Notes: a model not told the origin generated them from the sequence alone. Positions 1 to 6,788 are shown, numbered from the stretch's first letter. The stretch: 9,865 nucleotides of DNA from Betaproteobacteria bacterium TMED41 (GCA_002167365.1 NHCU01000047.1:30374-40238), one strand, 5' to 3'. A program made the numbers and translations.

Positions 1-530
1 ATTCTAAAAAAAATAAAATACTAAGTAAAGTAGCGTATTCGCTTATTGATAAGGAATTAAACAAATATCCACCTAATCATAAAAAATCTGCTGTGATTGC
101 ATCTTTAATAATTGCTCAAAAGGAAAACGGATTTATTTCACCTGAAATAGAAAAGGAAATTGGGGACTATTTGGAAATGCTACCTATTGCAGTTCATGAA
201 ATTGCAACTTTCTATAATATGTTTGAGTTAACTCCAAAAGCAAGATTTAAAATTGTTGTATGCACAAATTTACCCTGTGCCCTTAGAAACTCAAAACATG
301 CAATCACTATTCTCAAAAATAGACTTGGCATTGATGTTGGAGAAAAAACTGAAGATGATTTATTTAGTCTGCATGAGGGAGAATGTTTTGGTGCTTGTGC
401 TGATGCTCCTGTGATGTTGGTGAACAATCATAAAATGCTAAGTTGGATGAATGAGCAAAGCATTGACGCAATGATTAGAGAACTGAGTTCATCCAAATCT
501 AATGTAATTACAAATAAGGATAATTTATAA
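1..530 (+). CDS. nuoE: NADH-quinone oxidoreductase subunit E (NuoE), 5' end outside window
   Basis: Peripheral-arm subunit of complex I carrying the off-pathway [2Fe-2S] cluster N1a; it packs against NuoF in the NADH dehydrogenase module. The reading frame is open from base 3 to the TAA at 528-530 (175 visible codons). Those before the GTG at 93 already read as family sequence (SLIDKELNKYPPNHKKSAVIASL), and there is no ATG, GTG or TTG among them. The true start is therefore upstream of the window, and GTG 93 is an internal valine. Thioredoxin-like ferredoxin ligands are intact: C-x4-C at visible residues 87 and 92 (VCTNLPC) and C-x3-C at 128 and 132 (GECFGAC). The segment 'IAVHEIATFYNMF' is a family hallmark. 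Full-length homologues are about 160-180 residues, so only a few codons should be missing. The stop overlaps the nuoF start by one base (TAATG), suggesting translational coupling. Identification is secure. Confidence 0.96.
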   Translation, partial: SKKNKILSKVAYSLIDKELNKYPPNHKKSAVIASLIIAQKENGFISPEIEKEIGDYLEMLPIAVHEIATFYNMFELTPKARFKIVVCTNLPCALRNSKHAITILKNRLGIDVGEKTEDDLFSLHEGECFGACADAPVMLVNNHKMLSWMNEQSIDAMIRELSSSKSNVITNKDNL

Positions 531-1864
531 TGGGCGTGCCTGAAATTCCCCCGATAGAAACTTGCTTTCATGGTAGACATATCCAACCTCAAATTTTGGC
601 AAATCTTTCAAGAGATTCATGGAACCTTGATGGCTATCTTAAAAGAGGTGGTTATTCAGCATTAAAAAAAATTTTTGGTGCTAATGGTGAAAACCCTATG
701 TCTCAGCAGGAGGTCATTGCCGAGGTAAAAGCTTCTGCTTTGAGAGGGAGAGGAGGAGCAGGTTTCCCTACTGGATTAAAGTGGGGATTCATGCCATCGC
801 AACTTCCGGTACAAAAGTACTTGGTATGTAATTCCGATGAAGGTGAACCTGGAACATTCAAGGATCGGGACATTCTTCGCTACAATCCCCATATTGTTAT
901 AGAGGGGATGACCATCGCAGCTTATGTAATGGGAATTAATTGTGGGTATAACTACATACATGGTGAAATATGGGATGTATACGAAAGATTTGAAGAAGCG
1001 CTTGAGCAAGCCAAAAAGGCTAATTTGTTAGGAGGTAAAATTCTAGGATCAAGCTTTTCTTTTGATCTCCATGCAAGCCCTGGTTATGGAGCATATATAT
1101 GTGGAGAAGAGACAGCTTTACTCGAGTCCTTAGAAGGAAAAAAGGGGCAGCCAAGATTCAAGCCACCTTTTCCAGCAAGTTTTGGTTTGTATGGTAAGCC
1201 AACAACAATAAACAATACTGAAACTTTTGCAGCTGTTCCATGGATAATAAATAATGGAGGAGATGCCTATTTAAAGGTTGGCAAACCAAATAATGGCGGA
1301 ACAAAAATTTTTTCTGTATCAGGTGATGTCGAAATCCCTGGAAATTATGAGGTTCCTTTAGGTACCCCCTTTTCAGAGTTGCTAAAACTTGCTGGTGGAG
1401 TTCGTTCAGGCCGTAGTATAAAAGCTGTTATACCGGGTGGTTCATCGATGCCAGTTATTCCCGGGGATGTGATGATGGACATAGATATGGACTATGATTC
1501 AATTGCAAAAGCTGGGTCAATGCTCGGATCTGGAGCGGTAATAGTTATGGATGATTCAAGATGTATGGTCAGATCTCTATTGAGATTGTCATACTTTTAT
1601 TACGAGGAATCTTGTGGACAATGTACCCCATGTCGAGAGGGAACGGGATGGTTGTGGAGAATGGTAAGGAGAATTGAGTATGGGGAAGGAAATCTTGAGG
1701 ACATCGATAAGTTAAATGAGATTGCAGATAATATTCAGGGGAGAACAATCTGTGCCCTAGGTGATGCGGCTGCAATGCCCGTTAGGGCATTCATCAAACA
1801 CTTTAAAAGCGAATTCGTTCAACATATAGAGAATAAAGGTTGTTATTTCAATGACGCCCAGTGA
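530..1864 (+). CDS. nuoF: NADH-quinone oxidoreductase subunit F (NuoF), NADH/FMN-binding
   Basis: The 51-kDa-type subunit (444 aa) that oxidises NADH, holds FMN and passes electrons to the [4Fe-4S] cluster N3. The glycine-rich flavin/NADH loop GRGGAGFPTG lies at residues 73-82, followed by NSDEGEPGTFKDRD at 101-114 and the GYGAYICGEETALLES stretch at 185-200. The C-terminal N3 ligands are Cys362, Cys365 and Cys368 (SCGQCTPCREG) plus Cys408 (ICALGDAAAMP). All expected ligands are present and the length is typical. The ATG at 530 overlaps the nuoE stop; an AAGGA Shine-Dalgarno at 516-520 lies 9 nt upstream. The first dozen residues (to about TCF) precede the usual 'HGRHIxP' opening, so the N-terminus is slightly longer than I expect for the family, but no better start is visible. 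It forms the NADH module with NuoE and NuoG. Confidence 0.98.
   Translation: MGVPEIPPIETCFHGRHIQPQILANLSRDSWNLDGYLKRGGYSALKKIFGANGENPMSQQEVIAEVKASALRGRGGAGFPTGLKWGFMPSQLPVQKYLVCNSDEGEPGTFKDRDILRYNPHIVIEGMTIAAYVMGINCGYNYIHGEIWDVYERFEEALEQAKKANLLGGKILGSSFSFDLHASPGYGAYICGEETALLESLEGKKGQPRFKPPFPASFGLYGKPTTINNTETFAAVPWIINNGGDAYLKVGKPNNGGTKIFSVSGDVEIPGNYEVPLGTPFSELLKLAGGVRSGRSIKAVIPGGSSMPVIPGDVMMDIDMDYDSIAKAGSMLGSGAVIVMDDSRCMVRSLLRLSYFYYEESCGQCTPCREGTGWLWRMVRRIEYGEGNLEDIDKLNEIADNIQGRTICALGDAAAMPVRAFIKHFKSEFVQHIENKGCYFNDAQ
1774..1791 (+). repeat. Short inverted repeat near the 3' end of nuoF
   Basis: AATGCCC (1774-1780) and GGGCATT (1785-1791) form a perfect 7-bp stem with a GTTA loop, four pairs being G-C. 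It lies in codons for the conserved AMPVRAF segment just after the last N3 cysteine. No U-run follows, so it is not an intrinsic terminator. Significance is uncertain. Confidence 0.3.
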
Positions 1865-1894
1865 TCATTTTTTTAATAAATTTCAGGGTTTTAA

Positions 1895-4273
1895 ATGATT
1901 GAGTTAGAAATCAATGGAAAAAAAATAGAGGTTCCTGAGGGTTCGATGGTCATGGAAGCCGCACAAAAACTCGGCTTGTATGTTCCACATTTTTGCTTCC
2001 ATAAAAAATTATCAATTGCTGCTAATTGCAGAATGTGTCTTGTTGAGGTTGAAAAAATGGCAAAGCCTTTACCTGCTTGTGCCACTCCTGTTAATGAAGG
2101 CATGAAAGTTTTTACAAACTCTGAGAAGGCAAAGAAGGCGCAACAGGGAGTTATGGAATTTTTATTGATTAACCATCCACTTGATTGTCCTATTTGTGAC
2201 CAAGGTGGGGAGTGTCAATTACAAGATTTGGCTGTAGGTTATGGAGGTTCAAATTCAAGGTTTACAGAAGAGAAAAGAGTAGTGTTTCACAAAAATATGG
2301 GGCCTCTTATTTCTGCTGAAGAAATGAGTAGGTGCATTCACTGTACAAGATGCGTACGCTTTGGACAAGAGATTGCCGGAGTCATGGAATTGGGTATGCC
2401 AGGCAGAGGGGAACACTCAGAAATAACTACATTTCTTGATGACGCAGTTGAGAGTGAATTGTCTGGAAACATGATTGATATTTGTCCAGTTGGCGCATTA
2501 ACGAGCAAACCATTCCGTTATACTGCCAGAACTTGGGAGCTAAAAAGATTTAAAACAATCAGTCCTCATGATGGAATGGGTACCAACCTCATTGCCCAAG
2601 TTAACTCTGGAAAAGTTGCCAGAATTGTTCCTTTTGAAAATGAGTTAATTAATGAATGTTGGATTTCGGACAGAGATCGCTTTTCTTACTCAGCACTAAA
2701 TTCTGATGACAGACTGTTGGACCCAATGATTAAAGATGAGTGTGGGAACTGGGTTGCTGTTGAATGGCATGAGGCACTTGAAAAAACTATTGAAATTATT
2801 AATCGAGGAAAAAAATTAGGTAAATTTGGTGTTAGGGGCTTGACCTCACCCCTGTGTTCAACAGAAGAACTAAAACTTTTTAGTCAGTTGGTTAAGAGTT
2901 GTGGTAGTGATTCAGTTGATTTTAGGGTTTGGTTGTCCGATACAAAATTTGATGAAAATGTTTCTGGCGTTCCAAATTTGGGATTAAGTATTACAGAACT
3001 ATCTGAGATTGACAGTGTATTTATTGTGGGATCAAGGCTTAGAGATGAATTCCCATTGTTGGCCCAAAAATTTAGAGTAGCTACCAAACAATTTGGTCTG
3101 CGAGTTGGTCAATTAAATGCTGTGGAACAGCCACTTTTGATGCCAATAGAGGAGTCAATTCTTGAAAAACCCAGTAAATGGGCAACCATTCTGCAGGATA
3201 TTTTAAATATATGTAATAAAAAAACCACCATCTCCAATTCCCAAGAAAAATTGAATTTGGACAAAAAAATCCGCAAAATTTCAGACATGCTCTGTAAAAA
3301 CCCTACTAAGCCCAACAAATCTTTAATAATAGCCGGTCCATCAGTATTCTCTCATCCTGAAGCTTCGTCTCTACTTGGTATGCTATGTGAAATTTCAAAA
3401 GAATTAGAATGTCGACTTGCATTGTTGCCCTCTGGGGGAAACGTCGCTGGGGGATTTCTTGCGAAAGCCTTACCAGAGAACGATGGCCATAATACAGCTT
3501 CAATGTTTGATGATAGTTGCGCTGCCTTTTTACTCATGAATGTTGAACCAGCGAAGGACCTAGTTTTTGGTGTTAATGCGGTCAAAGCTATGAAAGCATC
3601 AGAATTGGGTGTTGTAGCCATGACTAGCTTTAAAAGTGCAGTTGCAGATTTTGCAACAGTAATGTTGCCTATTGCACCTTTTACTGAGTCAACTGGTACG
3701 TTTGTAAACATAGAAGGCCGGGTACAAAGTATTCGTCCTGTAGCCGATTTGCAAGGTAATTCAAGACCATCATGGAAAATAATTCGCGTTATTGGAAATT
3801 TATTGGGTATTGAAGAGTTTAAATATCAAAATATTAACGAAGTAAAAAATTTGTTTTCTAGCGAAATTAACGATAATTCTTTTCTTAAGAATGTAAATTT
3901 TTTAGCAAAAAAAAATAATATCACCTCCCCTAAAACTATTGAAGATGAAAATATTTTAGAGTACTCAAGTTTTTTCCCGATTTATCTTTCCGACCCCATT
4001 GTGAGAAGATCAGAGTCACTTTTGACAACCACTCAATCCGCAAAACCTCGTTTCCTGATTAACCCAAGAAGTTTGAGCCATTTATCTTTTGAGGATGGCG
4101 ATGAAATGAAACTAAAAATTACTGTAAATAATTCTGATGAATATTTTGAGGGAAAGTACTCTGCGGATTTTTCTGTTGCTGAGGGTGTTATCGCTATTGC
4201 GCAGGGCCATCCTGACCAAAATAATTTTTTTCCACCAAATCAGCTCGTCAGGATTGTAATTGATCAAGGGTAA
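1895..4273 (+). CDS. nuoG: NADH-quinone oxidoreductase subunit G (NuoG), Fe-S subunit without N7
   Basis: The 75-kDa-type subunit (792 aa) of the peripheral arm, carrying the electron wire from NuoF towards NuoI. The N-terminal ferredoxin fold has the [2Fe-2S] N1b ligands Cys34, Cys45, Cys48 and Cys62. The His/Cys cluster N5 is ligated by His94, Cys98, Cys101 and Cys107, and N4 by Cys147, Cys150, Cys153 and Cys197. The region from about 220 is a catalytically degenerate molybdopterin-oxidoreductase-like domain, with the family segment LPIAPFTESTGTFVNIEGRVQ at 591-611. The extra N7 cysteines found in the E. coli/Thermus type are absent: residues 221-260 hold a single cysteine (255). This matches the alpha/beta-proteobacterial and mitochondrial form. 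Residues about 640-720 are Asn/Lys/Ser-rich and look less conserved. The start ATG has AGGG at 1885-1888, 6 nt upstream. The 30-nt gap after nuoF shows no terminator. Confidence 0.97.
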   Translation: MIELEINGKKIEVPEGSMVMEAAQKLGLYVPHFCFHKKLSIAANCRMCLVEVEKMAKPLPACATPVNEGMKVFTNSEKAKKAQQGVMEFLLINHPLDCPICDQGGECQLQDLAVGYGGSNSRFTEEKRVVFHKNMGPLISAEEMSRCIHCTRCVRFGQEIAGVMELGMPGRGEHSEITTFLDDAVESELSGNMIDICPVGALTSKPFRYTARTWELKRFKTISPHDGMGTNLIAQVNSGKVARIVPFENELINECWISDRDRFSYSALNSDDRLLDPMIKDECGNWVAVEWHEALEKTIEIINRGKKLGKFGVRGLTSPLCSTEELKLFSQLVKSCGSDSVDFRVWLSDTKFDENVSGVPNLGLSITELSEIDSVFIVGSRLRDEFPLLAQKFRVATKQFGLRVGQLNAVEQPLLMPIEESILEKPSKWATILQDILNICNKKTTISNSQEKLNLDKKIRKISDMLCKNPTKPNKSLIIAGPSVFSHPEASSLLGMLCEISKELECRLALLPSGGNVAGGFLAKALPENDGHNTASMFDDSCAAFLLMNVEPAKDLVFGVNAVKAMKASELGVVAMTSFKSAVADFATVMLPIAPFTESTGTFVNIEGRVQSIRPVADLQGNSRPSWKIIRVIGNLLGIEEFKYQNINEVKNLFSSEINDNSFLKNVNFLAKKNNITSPKTIEDENILEYSSFFPIYLSDPIVRRSESLLTTTQSAKPRFLINPRSLSHLSFEDGDEMKLKITVNNSDEYFEGKYSADFSVAEGVIAIAQGHPDQNNFFPPNQLVRIVIDQG

Positions 4274-4275
4274 GG

Positions 4276-5343
4276 ATGAATTCATTTATTGAAAGTATCG
4301 AGTCCTATGGAATTGAAATATTCGGCTGGAGTTGGCCGATTATATGGAATCTGGTAAAAATTGTTGCAATTGTACTTCCCATAATGGGGTTAGTTGCATA
4401 TTCCACTTTATATGAGAGAAAACTTATTGGCTGGATGCATGTTAGATTAGGGCCAAACAGAGTTGGCCCTTTAGGAATTTTCCAACCTATCGCGGATGCA
4501 TTAAAGTTACTCTCGAAAGAGATAGTTATACCCTCTAATGCCAACTCTGGCTTGTATTTACTTGCTCCTGTTATGACCATAATGCCCTCGTTAGCTGCGT
4601 GGGCGGTAATTCCTTTTGGGCCTCAAGTAATTTTGGCTGACATCAATGCCGGAGTGTTGTTCCTGTTAGCAATTACTTCGCTAGAAGTTTATGGGGTTAT
4701 CTTGGCCGGTTGGGCATCGAACTCCAAATATGCTTTTCTTGCCGCTATGAGAGCTTCAGCTCAAATGGTTTCATATGAACTAGCTATTGGGTTTGCTCTT
4801 GTTGTGGTTCTAATGGTTTCAGGAAGTTTAAGCTTTATTGACATAGTAATAACTCAACAGGAGGGATATTTTGCTAATTTGGGCTTAAATCTACTTTCAT
4901 GGAACTGGTTACCTCTCTTGCCTATCTTGGTGGTGTACTTTATTTCTGGAGTCGCTGAGACCAATAGACATCCATTTGACGTAGTTGAAGGTGAGTCCGA
5001 AATAGTAGCAGGTCACATGGTCGAATATTCTGGAATGGCCTACGCAATTTTCTTTTTAGCTGAATATGCCAATATGATTTTAATTTCAGTCCTGGCATCT
5101 ATAATGTTTTTCGGTGGCTGGGATGCACCTTTTTCACAGCTTAGTTTCATACCTGGTTGGATTTGGTTGGGTATTAAAACATTCGGTTTTTTTACACTAT
5201 TTATTTGGTTTCGTGCTTCTTTTCCGAGATACCGTTATGATCAGATAATGAGATTAGGTTGGAAAGTTTTTATTCCAGTAACATTGGTGTGGTTGGTACT
5301 AGTTGCTTTTTGGATCAAAAGTCCTTTTTCGATTTGGGGTTGA
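4276..5343 (+). CDS. nuoH: NADH-quinone oxidoreductase subunit H (NuoH)
   Basis: Membrane subunit (355 aa, ND1 family) at the junction of the two arms; it forms much of the quinone-binding chamber and the start of the proton pathway. Around eight hydrophobic helices can be drawn, including residues 23-43, 92-112, 119-142, 155-183, 205-225, 250-281, 295-313 and 327-346. Family signatures are YSTLYERKLIGWMHVRLGPNRVGP (about 42-65), the FQPIADALKLLSKE amphipathic stretch (69-82) and the acidic loop AETNRHPFDVVEGESEIVAG (227-246), whose carboxylates line the quinone cavity and proton route. The 'RHPFDVVEGE...HMVEYSGM' form is one I associate with Betaproteobacteria. The start lies 2 nt after the nuoG stop, and AGGG at the end of nuoG (4267-4270) serves as ribosome binding site. 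Confidence 0.98.
   Translation: MNSFIESIESYGIEIFGWSWPIIWNLVKIVAIVLPIMGLVAYSTLYERKLIGWMHVRLGPNRVGPLGIFQPIADALKLLSKEIVIPSNANSGLYLLAPVMTIMPSLAAWAVIPFGPQVILADINAGVLFLLAITSLEVYGVILAGWASNSKYAFLAAMRASAQMVSYELAIGFALVVVLMVSGSLSFIDIVITQQEGYFANLGLNLLSWNWLPLLPILVVYFISGVAETNRHPFDVVEGESEIVAGHMVEYSGMAYAIFFLAEYANMILISVLASIMFFGGWDAPFSQLSFIPGWIWLGIKTFGFFTLFIWFRASFPRYRYDQIMRLGWKVFIPVTLVWLVLVAFWIKSPFSIWG
4449..4470 (+). repeat. GC-containing inverted repeat inside nuoH
   Basis: AGGGCCAA (4449-4456) and TTGGCCCT (4463-4470) form a perfect 8-bp stem with a 6-nt loop, five of the pairs being G-C. It falls exactly on the codons of the conserved GPNRVGP motif, whose two Gly-Pro pairs help create the symmetry. There is no T-tract after it. 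It may be a folded element in the mRNA or a consequence of the protein motif. Confidence 0.35.
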
Positions 5344-5345
5344 AA

Positions 5346-5834
5346 ATGAATACAATATATGAATTTTTTCGTTCTTTTTTATTAATTGAAATGCTTCAGG
5401 GGCTTTCTGTTACTTTTAGAAACCTATTTCGAAGAAAAATTACGATTCAATACCCTGAGGAAAAGACTCCTTCCTCTCCCCGTTTTAGAGGATTACATGC
5501 TCTAAGAAGATATCCAAATGGAGAAGAGAGATGCATAGCGTGTAAGTTGTGTGAGGCGGTTTGTCCGGCATTAGCAATTTCGATAGATTCAGAACAAAGA
5601 GATGATGGAAGTAGACGTACAACCCGTTACGACATTGATTTAACAAAATGTATTTTTTGCGGGTTCTGTGAGGAAAGTTGTCCTGTTGATTCAATTGTTG
5701 AAACACAAATTCATGAGTACCACGGTGAAAAACGCGGCGACCTGTTTTTTACTAAAGAAATGTTGTTGGCCATTGGAGATAAATACGAAAAAAATATAGC
5801 CGACGCGAGAGACAAAGATGCTCAGTACAGATAA
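5346..5834 (+). CDS. nuoI: NADH-quinone oxidoreductase subunit I (NuoI), 2x[4Fe-4S] ferredoxin
   Basis: TYKY-type subunit (162 aa) carrying clusters N6a and N6b, which relay electrons from NuoG to the terminal cluster N2 of NuoB. Two CxxCxxCxxxCP motifs are complete: Cys63, 66, 69, 73 (CIACKLCEAVCP) and Cys102, 105, 108, 112 (CIFCGFCEESCP). The N-terminal amphipathic stretch (residues 1-30) fits the membrane-surface anchor of the family, followed by the conserved RFRGLHALRRYPNGEERC. I choose the ATG at 5346 rather than the in-frame TTG at 5259. The longer form would overlap nuoH by 85 nt and add about 29 non-family residues, whereas 162 residues is the usual size. GGGG at 5336-5339 sits 6 nt before this ATG, which lies 2 nt after the nuoH stop. 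The 3' end overlaps nuoJ by 17 nt. Confidence 0.97.
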   Translation: MNTIYEFFRSFLLIEMLQGLSVTFRNLFRRKITIQYPEEKTPSSPRFRGLHALRRYPNGEERCIACKLCEAVCPALAISIDSEQRDDGSRRTTRYDIDLTKCIFCGFCEESCPVDSIVETQIHEYHGEKRGDLFFTKEMLLAIGDKYEKNIADARDKDAQYR

Positions 5835-6450
5835 TGCAAGCTATTTGGTTTATTTATTTTATGCCTTTTCGTCAATTTTAATTTTTGCCGCATTAAAAGT
5901 TGTAACCTCAAAAAATCCTGTTCACTCTGCGATGTATTTGGTCTTGTCCTTTTTTTCTGCTTCAGCAATTTGGATTATTTTAAAAGCAGAATTTTTAGCT
6001 ATAACTTTGGTCTTAGTATATGTTGGAGCAGTAATGGTTTTGTTTCTTTTTGTTGTAATGATGGCTTCTATTAAAGAAATTGATAAGTTAAGAAAAGGTT
6101 TTTGGACTAACCTTACTGTTGCAGCGCCGGTATGCCTTTTAGTCGTCTTTGAGATGATTGCAATCATTTTACATACGTTCAGGGATAATGAACCTCAATT
6201 AACTTATCAAATATCCTCCAGCAATACATACCAACTTGGTTTAAGACTATATACAGAATACTTTTATCCATTTCAAATTGCTGCAATACTGTTGTTACTT
6301 GCCATGGTATCTGCTATTGCCTTAACTCTAAGAGGTAGAAAACAAGATGCAAAGGGCCAAGATCCCTCGTCTCAAGTAAGAGTAAATCCAAAGGATCGAC
6401 TTAGTTTTTTCGATGTTTCCGTAAACAGCGATATTGACCCTAAAAAATAA
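5818..6450 (+). CDS. nuoJ: NADH-quinone oxidoreductase subunit J (NuoJ)
   Basis: Membrane subunit (210 aa, ND6 family) between NuoH and NuoK. Its third helix contains the flexible segment implicated in the conformational switch coupling quinone reduction to pumping. Five hydrophobic helices are visible at about 9-28, 33-53, 56-82, 99-119 and 150-171. The hallmark ITLVLVYVGAVMVLFLFVVMM (62-82) and LYTEYFYPFQIAAILLLLAMVSAIALTLRGRK (144-175) are typical. The soluble charged C-terminal tail (about 172-210, KGQDPSSQVRVNPKDR) resembles tails I associate with Betaproteobacteria. ATG 5818 lies inside nuoI, giving a 17-nt overlap; a purine-rich GAGAGA at 5807-5812 lies 5 nt upstream. The next in-frame alternative (TTG 5845) lacks a ribosome binding site and would cut into helix 1. 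The stop codon sits in the loop of an AT-rich inverted repeat. Confidence 0.96.
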   Translation: MLSTDNASYLVYLFYAFSSILIFAALKVVTSKNPVHSAMYLVLSFFSASAIWIILKAEFLAITLVLVYVGAVMVLFLFVVMMASIKEIDKLRKGFWTNLTVAAPVCLLVVFEMIAIILHTFRDNEPQLTYQISSSNTYQLGLRLYTEYFYPFQIAAILLLLAMVSAIALTLRGRKQDAKGQDPSSQVRVNPKDRLSFFDVSVNSDIDPKK

Positions 6451-6458
6451 TTTTTTAG
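6440..6458 (+). repeat. AT-rich inverted repeat spanning the nuoJ stop codon
   Basis: Perfect 8-bp inverted repeat CTAAAAAA (6440-6447) / TTTTTTAG (6451-6458), with the nuoJ TAA stop as its 3-nt loop. Only one of the eight pairs is G-C, and no separate U-tract follows a GC stem, so it is not a typical intrinsic terminator. The downstream genes must be expressed for a complete complex. It could be a weak RNA hairpin or simply a by-product of A/T-rich codons; I cannot tell which. Confidence 0.3.
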
Positions 6459-6474
6459 AATTTAACTAATTAGT

Positions 6475-6479
6475 AAGGA
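6475..6479 (+). promoter_or_regulatory. Shine-Dalgarno site fixing the TTG start of nuoK
   Basis: AAGGA lies 6 nt upstream of the TTG at 6486. It is the best ribosome binding site in the nuoJ-nuoK gap and supports TTG as initiator. Immediately upstream is a 10-nt palindrome, ACTAATTAGT (6465-6474), of unknown meaning. Confidence 0.7.
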
Positions 6480-6485
6480 AATAAT

Positions 6486-6788
6486 TTGAGTCTTGCACAT
6501 TTCTTAGTCCTTGGAGCAATACTTTTTTCTATCAGTGTGATTGGAATTTTTTTGAATAGAAAGAATATTATTCTTTTACTAATGTCAATCGAACTCATGT
6601 TATTGGCAGTAAATATTAATTTTGTATCTTTCTCTTACTATTTAGGTGATTTGTCTGGTCAAATTTTTGTTTTTTTTATTCTAACAGTTGCTGCTGCTGA
6701 AGCTGCAATCGGCCTTGCAATATTAGTAGGGCTTTTCAGGAATCTTAAGACAGTTCAAGTTGATAAACTTGATCACTTAAAGGGTTAA
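6486..6788 (+). CDS. nuoK: NADH-quinone oxidoreductase subunit K (NuoK), TTG start
   Basis: Small membrane subunit (100 aa, ND4L family) with three transmembrane helices (about 3-21, 28-48 and 58-82). It contributes to proton translocation next to NuoJ and NuoN. The two buried functional glutamates are in place: Glu36 in LLMSIELMLLAVN and Glu72 in ILTVAAAEAAIGLAIL, at the same numbers as in E. coli NuoK. The start is TTG. It is supported by AAGGA 6 nt upstream, by a protein beginning (MSLAHFLVLGAILF) that matches the family N-terminus, and by a length within one residue of the usual 100-101. A 35-nt AT-rich gap separates it from nuoJ. nuoL begins 2 nt after its stop. Confidence 0.96.
   Translation: MSLAHFLVLGAILFSISVIGIFLNRKNIILLLMSIELMLLAVNINFVSFSYYLGDLSGQIFVFFILTVAAAEAAIGLAILVGLFRNLKTVQVDKLDHLKG

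Noticed and set aside
212..427. Minus-strand open frame opposite nuoE (71 codons)
   Set aside because: Shadow of nuoE, which has intact cluster ligands; the translation resembles no family I know.
3352..3711. Minus-strand open frame of 119 codons within nuoG
   Set aside because: Antisense to conserved NuoG sequence, with no ribosome binding site or recognisable domain; a codon-bias shadow.
4305..4580. Minus-strand open frame of 91 codons within nuoH
   Set aside because: Antisense to the conserved ERK...GPNRVGP region of NuoH; no independent support.
5922..6167. Minus-strand open frame of 81 codons within nuoJ
   Set aside because: Low-complexity Lys/Thr/Ile translation produced by antisense reading of membrane-helix codons.
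6440..6458. Intrinsic terminator between nuoJ and nuoK
   Set aside because: The stem has only one G-C pair and no U-tract after a stable stem; nuoK-M continue the same operon directly.
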